From positions 310,001-374,000 of the forward strand of contig BLAL01000315.1 of assembly GCA_015698045.1 (NCBI GenBank): a stretch of 64,000 bases of DNA. Reading direction: 5' to 3'. Below the pieces are notes generated by a model. It worked only from the letters and a program-made list of their open reading frames with translations. It did not search any database and was not told the origin of the DNA. Made by a program: the position numbers and the translations under genes. How positions within the stretch are numbered: position 1 is the first letter of the stretch; each line of letters begins with the position of its first letter. Source of the stretch: Rhizophagus clarus (Eukaryota; Glomeromycota; Glomeromycetes; Glomerales; Glomeraceae). Positions 59,898 to 64,000 of this stretch are shown here, piece after piece.

Positions 59898-60396
59898 TAG
59901 TGTTCCGCACAAATCAAATTAGACCAAATCAGGTTAGATTTGAAATTTGATTTGATCAAATCAAATCTGAAAAGTTTGAATTCGGATTTGAATCAAACCA
60001 TTCAAATCTGATTTGAAATTTGATTCGAATTTGATTTGATTTGATTTAAATTTGATTTGATTCAAATCAAATTCAAATTCAAATCAAATCAAATTCATTC
60101 AAATAGATTTGTGATTTGGTTTGATTTGTTAAATTTTAAATAAAAAAATACGTTTTGCAACGCAATATTAATAAAAATGTTGCGAAACATTTTTTTTAAA
60201 TTAATTTAATAAAAAAATGCATTTCGCAACACAACACTAATAAAAAAACATTGCGAAATATTTTTTTTAATTATTTAAATAAAAAATGCATTTTGCAACG
60301 CATTATTAATAAAAAAATGTTGCGAAACGTATTTCTTTAGTGTGGGTTGGACATCATGTGGTTGCAGTAACTACCAATAATATTTACGGTAATTAC

Positions 60397-61684
60397 AGGA
60401 CCCCGAATAATACCAATATAACTCACATACGGGTTTGCGTAAAGTTTATATGAAATTACTTTTTAAACCTACAAATTGAGTTTGTGTAGATCGGTCAATT
60501 TGGGATATTATGTTTGTGTAGAGTTTATAATAGATATACGTGGATTTATTTTTAAAAAATACTAATTTTGGTAAATTAAATTACTCGGTATTTACCAAAA
60601 TTTATTTTATTTTATTTATTTTTTCACTTTTTTTCGGTATTTTATACCAAATTTATTTATTTTTATTATTCTTTTTTGGGTTTTAATACCCTAATTCCAA
60701 AAGTCCGGTCGTATTTTTCACCTGGCAACACTACAAAAAATAAAAAAAAAATAATTAATTTGTTAAAAAAAATACCGAAAAACACTTCCCCCACCCCCCC
60801 TTACCTTAATTCCAAAAGTCCGGTCATGCTTTTCGTCTGGCAACACTACAAAAAATAAAAAAAATCAATACTTAATTAATTAAAAAAAAAACAACGAAAC
60901 ACCTCTTCCAACCCTCCCTTACCTTAATTCCAAAAGTCCGGTCATGCTTTTCATCTGGCAACACTACAAAAAAATAAAAAAAAACAATTAATTAGTTAAA
61001 AAAAATACCGAAAAACACTTCCCTTACCCTTCCTTACCTTAATTCTAAAAGTCCGGTCATGCTTTTCGTCTGGCAATACTACAAAAAAATAAAAAAAAAG
61101 GTTAATACTTAATTAATTAAAAAAAATAACGAAACACCTCCCCCAACCCTTCCTTACCTTAATTCCAAAAGTCTGGTCATGCTTTTCATCCGGCAACACT
61201 ACAAAAAGTAAAAAAAAAGTTAATACTTAATTAATTAAAAAAAAAACAACGAAACACCTCCCCCAACCCCTCCCTTACCTTAATTCCAAAAGTCCGGTCG
61301 TGCTTTTCATCCGGCAACACTACAAAAAGTAAAAAAAAAGTTAATACTTAAATTAATTAAAAAAAAACAACGAAACACCTCCCCCAACCCTTCCCTTACC
61401 TTAATTCCAAAAGTCCAGTCATGCCTTTCGTCCGACAACATTACAAAAAATAAAAATAAAAAATAAATAATTAATTAGTTAAAAAAATCCTGAAAAACAC
61501 TTCCCACCCTCTCTTACCTTAATTCCAAAAGTCTGATCATGCTTTTCATCCGGCAACACTACAAAAATAAACTGATAAATGATTAAAAAAAAGATCGGAT
61601 ATTCAGATTATCTGATTAGATCGGTAAGTCACATGACCCTGCCTTTATACATTTGTGAGTTATCTTAGTATTATTCGGGGTCCT
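60397..61684. mobile_element. Nested TIR element (1.29 kb) with ~118-bp tandem repeats
   Basis: The ends AGGACCCCGAATAATACCAA (left) and AGGACCCCGAATAATACTAA (right, reverse complemented) continue into TATAACTCACA / GATAACTCACA, about 30 bp of TIR with two or three mismatches. It is flanked by GTAATTAC (60389-60396) and ATAATTAC (61685-61692), a probable 8-bp target duplication with one change. The interior is mostly eight tandem units. There is no frame. The family also occurs at 50313-50990 and at the right edge of the window (63939). The superfamily is undetermined. Confidence 0.85.
60685..61570. repeat. ~118-bp tandem repeat, eight units
   Basis: Each unit contains CCTTAATTCCAAAAGTCCGG, then TCATGCTTTTCGTCTGGCAA, then CACTACAAAAA, a TTAATTAATTAAAA spacer and a CACCTCCCCCAACCC block. 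Units start at about 60,690, 60,803, 60,921, 61,035, 61,156, 61,274, 61,397 and 61,516. The same unit appears three times in reverse orientation at 50,670-50,970. Confidence 0.88.
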
Positions 61685-61971
61685 ATAATTACGTTTAACC
61701 AGGTCATGTATATTTAATTCGATTTGATTTGAATTTGATTTGGATTTGTCAGATTTGATTCAGATTTAATTGAATTAGTTTAAGCTAATTTGAATTTGAT
61801 TTGAAATCAAATCAAATCTTTTTTTTTTAATTTGGATTTGAACTTAAATCTTGTTTTGAAGTTTGGATTTGATTTGCAAATCAAAATTATCAAATCGAAT
61901 CAAATCAAACTTCAAATCAAATTTGAATTGATTTGATTTGACCAAATCGTTTGCGGAACACTACTCCTGAC

Positions 61972-62855
61972 CCTCCTGGAATTGCTGGTCCAAATCATGA
62001 TATCAGAAAATTCCTTTCTCTTCGACCTTAAAAAAGAAAATGTCCATACTTTTATTTATCAGTTAGTCGAAGTGCTAATGGTATTTATTATTTTGATATT
62101 TACTAAAATTTTAGCATAAATAACTTTGTATTATTAGCTATAGCTCAAGGGAAGTGGTATAAAGATAAGCAAATTGCCGATCATATCATCCGTTCTATGT
62201 TTAAAACCATATGTGTTGAATATAATATTGATATAAAAGGAAGGAATATTTGTAATCACTCTGGAAGAAAAACAAGTATTTTGAATTATTTGACCTTGGA
62301 ATTCCTGAAAATACTGGTATGGCGATTATTGGCCATCATTCTGTTGGTGGCTATCATACATATGCAAAACCAAACAATAGTCACAAAAGAGAGGCACTTT
62401 TTGGAATTATTAACCGACTTAATGGACTTCCTTTATTACCATCTTTAAATACTACAAGTGTAAATATTTTTTTTTTACTTCTGAAAAATACTACTTAAAT
62501 AAATAATAAATAATATAATTTGCCAAATTTTATATATTAGAAACGAAAAAATTCAATTAATGAATCTGACTTCTCTCAATCTACTTCAATATCTGAAAGT
62601 GATTCTGATTTTGATGTAGATGAATCTCAGGTAAAGATAATGTTTTTAAAGATACTTTTATGTACGTAAATTTATTTAGTAAATTTTTTTTTTTTAAAGG
62701 AGGATTCCATTTCAAATGTTTCTAGCTTCTGTACTGCGAAAGAAATTATGGAAAAAGATAGTTGTATTAATTCTGCATCACATGCACCTGAAGAAGATCA
62801 TATTATCATGAAAAAAAAAAAAGACTACAAGTACAAGAAAGTGATGATAGTTAAG
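61972..62855 (+). pseudogene. Crypton-like tyrosine recombinase, C-terminal part
   Basis: After the hAT-like element the gene resumes (DPPGIAGPNHDIRKFLSLRP, then a stop). The catalytic domain continues from about 62,142 with NHSGRKTS (HxxR motif, 62257-62268). A frameshift at about 62,285-62,295 follows, and then the GHHSVGGYHTYAKP segment holding the third catalytic His and the probable tyrosine nucleophile (codon 62361-62363). Two small 3' exons follow after introns: 62,538-62,630 (acidic, S/D-rich) and about 62,700-62,855. The frame left of the insertion does not match the frame right of it, so shifts are present in addition to the transposon. Confidence 0.72.
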
Positions 62856-63938
62856 AAATACTATAAAAATTGCACTTTCAATAAATAAATAATAATTAAT
62901 TATAATACTATATTAAAAACAGTACAGTTTAATAATAGTTTACCAATAATTTACAATTTAACATAGTAAAAAATAAAGGATTAGTAACTAGTTGTACTAG
63001 CAAAAAATCGTTAAATAGTAAATTACTACAAAATTTTGTGATATAAGCAAAAACTACATGATTATACAACAAAATTTCACAAAATTAAAAAAAAAAGATA
63101 AATTTTCATATGATATATCACAAATTTTCTAATTTTAGAAATTATGAATATTAAAAATATATGAATCAGGGCTGATGATTTCTTGTTTTTGACTCACAAA
63201 ATTTCACATATTTTATTAAATCACACAACAAAATTGTATAAAATTAGTAAAGTTTGCTTTTTACAACAAAAAACAAATTATACCTTTATCACAAACAAAT
63301 TTTATGTTATATCATAACAAAAAATCATTATCCCTGCCTCTGACTTATTTATATATAGTTTAGAGTCCTATCGATATAATAATTTTTTTTTTTGGAAGAT
63401 TCATACAATATATTTTTAATTTTTGCAAGGAATAAAATTTCTTTTTTAAGAAAATTTGTGTAATATCACATGATACAAGCTGCTCAAATCCACTTAAGTC
63501 AATTCAAGTTAACTTAAGTCGACTTGATTCAAGTCAGTTTGAGTCAGTTCAGATTGAGCTACTCCAAGTCAGTTTAACCGCTTAAGTGAGCTGGAGCTGA
63601 ACTGATTGAGCTGTTTCCATCTCTAGTCTAGACACGCAGGCAGTTTATAGATGCTAAACTAAAGCTCCGCATGAGCTGGCTCAAGTCAAGCTACAGTCTG
63701 GCTTGGCTTGGCTTGAAAAAAAAAATTCTAGCTTAAGCCAAAATGAGTCAAGCCACAAAAAATCTTGGTTCAACTCATTCAAGCCAAACTGAGCCATGAA
63801 AAATTCTGGCTCAAGCCAAGTTGAGCTTGAGCTGGCTCAAGCTGGCTCAAGCTTTATTATCAAAAAAAAAAGCCGAAACTAAGCGTTTTTATATGTAAAG
63901 TTACAAAAAAAAAAAACACCAGAACTAATGGTCCCAGC
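62856..63938. other. Intergenic region with CAAGCTCAAG-rich repeat block
   Basis: No gene is seen from 62,856 to 63,470. From about 63,478 to 63,860 the words CTCAAGCCAAG, GAGCTGGCTCAAG, CAAGTCAGTTTGAG and their complements are dense, as in the subterminal regions of the hAT-like elements nearby. At 63,609-63,627 CTGTTTCCATCTCTA is followed by the palindrome GTCTAGAC. Read in reverse this gives TAGAGATGGAAACAG, a possible hAT-type end. Confidence 0.5.
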
Positions 63939-64000
63939 AGGACGCCAAATAATACTAATATAACTCACATACAGGTTTGCGTAGAGTTTATATGAAATTA
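63939..64000. mobile_element. Left end of a third AGGACC-type element, cut by the window edge
   Basis: AGGACGCCAAATAATACTAA, then TATAACTCACATACAGG and TTTGCGTAGAGTTTATATGA match the left end of the element at 60397 over the 62 bases visible, with a few changes. The rest lies beyond the window. Confidence 0.85.

Larger units (their letters stand above)
59898..61963. mobile_element. Non-autonomous hAT element (2.07 kb) inserted in recombinase gene
   Basis: A perfect 8-bp target duplication CTCCTGAC flanks the element (59890-59897 and 61964-61971). Both ends start TAGTGTTCCGCA (the right end read as reverse complement), matching the hAT terminal pattern YARNG. Subterminal regions (59,910-60,120 and 61,715-61,950) are crowded with AAATTTGATTTGA words in both orientations. 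At 60,130-60,330 lie about two units of the GTTGCGAAACG repeat also found in the element at 54357-56430. Another element is nested inside at 60397-61684. No coding capacity. Without the nested insert the element is about 780 bp. Confidence 0.92.

Noticed and set aside
1-64000. CRISPR array or prokaryotic operon
   Set aside because: The tandem arrays have no unique spacers of constant length and no cas-like genes; the genes contain introns and belong to eukaryotic families.

Overview
This window looks like nuclear DNA of an arbuscular mycorrhizal fungus (Glomeromycotina, most likely Rhizophagus or a close relative). The evidence is very A/T-rich DNA full of poly-A/poly-T runs, short GT-AG introns, a BTB-BACK-TLDc protein, a Crinkler (CRN) protein with a kinase-like C-terminus, a histidine phosphatase, a PPR protein, and degraded transposon and repetitive gene families that I recognise from memory of Rhizophagus sequences. 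No database search was possible, so the genus is inferred.

Left part (1-31,000, host genes): a five-repeat Myb/SANT protein (1346-2392, +); a BTB-TLDc protein with one intron (2965-4578, +); an 11-exon PPR protein, probably mitochondrial (8139-4981, -); a U6 snRNA gene (9156-9041, -) divergent from an unrecognised coiled-coil protein (9321-10049, +); a five-exon J-domain protein (16758-14977, -); a two-exon histidine phosphatase (20661-21856, +); a three-exon Q/N/P-rich tail-anchored protein (28184-27140, -); and a coiled-coil protein with SxIP-like motifs (29703-30623, +). They are separated by long gene-free A/T stretches holding microsatellites and minisatellites.

Middle part (31,000-43,500): a very A/T-rich gene desert with three terminal-inverted-repeat (TIR) elements of MITE size (35680-35853, 36523-36676, 40304-40591), a second U6 gene identical over 116 nt to the first and sharing its upstream promoter blocks (37646-37531, -), and a four-exon Crinkler with a kinase-like domain (43136-41068, -).

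Right part (44,000-64,000, transposon-rich): three repetitive-family genes are each interrupted by a hAT-like element. (1) A coiled-coil gene (44175-49505, +) is split after its 16th codon by a 3.37-kb hAT element carrying a decayed transposase, with a perfect 8-bp target-site duplication (TSD). (2) A DDE-like gene (51122-56975, +) is split by a 2.07-kb non-autonomous element packed with GTTGCGAAACG repeats. (3) A Crypton-like tyrosine recombinase gene (59221-62855, +) is split by a 2.07-kb non-autonomous hAT, inside which sits a 1.29-kb TIR element made mostly of eight ~118-bp tandem repeats. Further copies of that inner family lie at 50313 and at the right edge of the window (63939).

All three interrupted genes also carry stops or frameshifts, so they are old pseudogenes. 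The left-part genes and the Crinkler have intact reading frames with consistent splice phases. I did not find a coherent new multi-gene system. The most informative signals are the nested insertions, the repeat core shared by two elements with different ends, and the paired U6 loci with a conserved upstream promoter.
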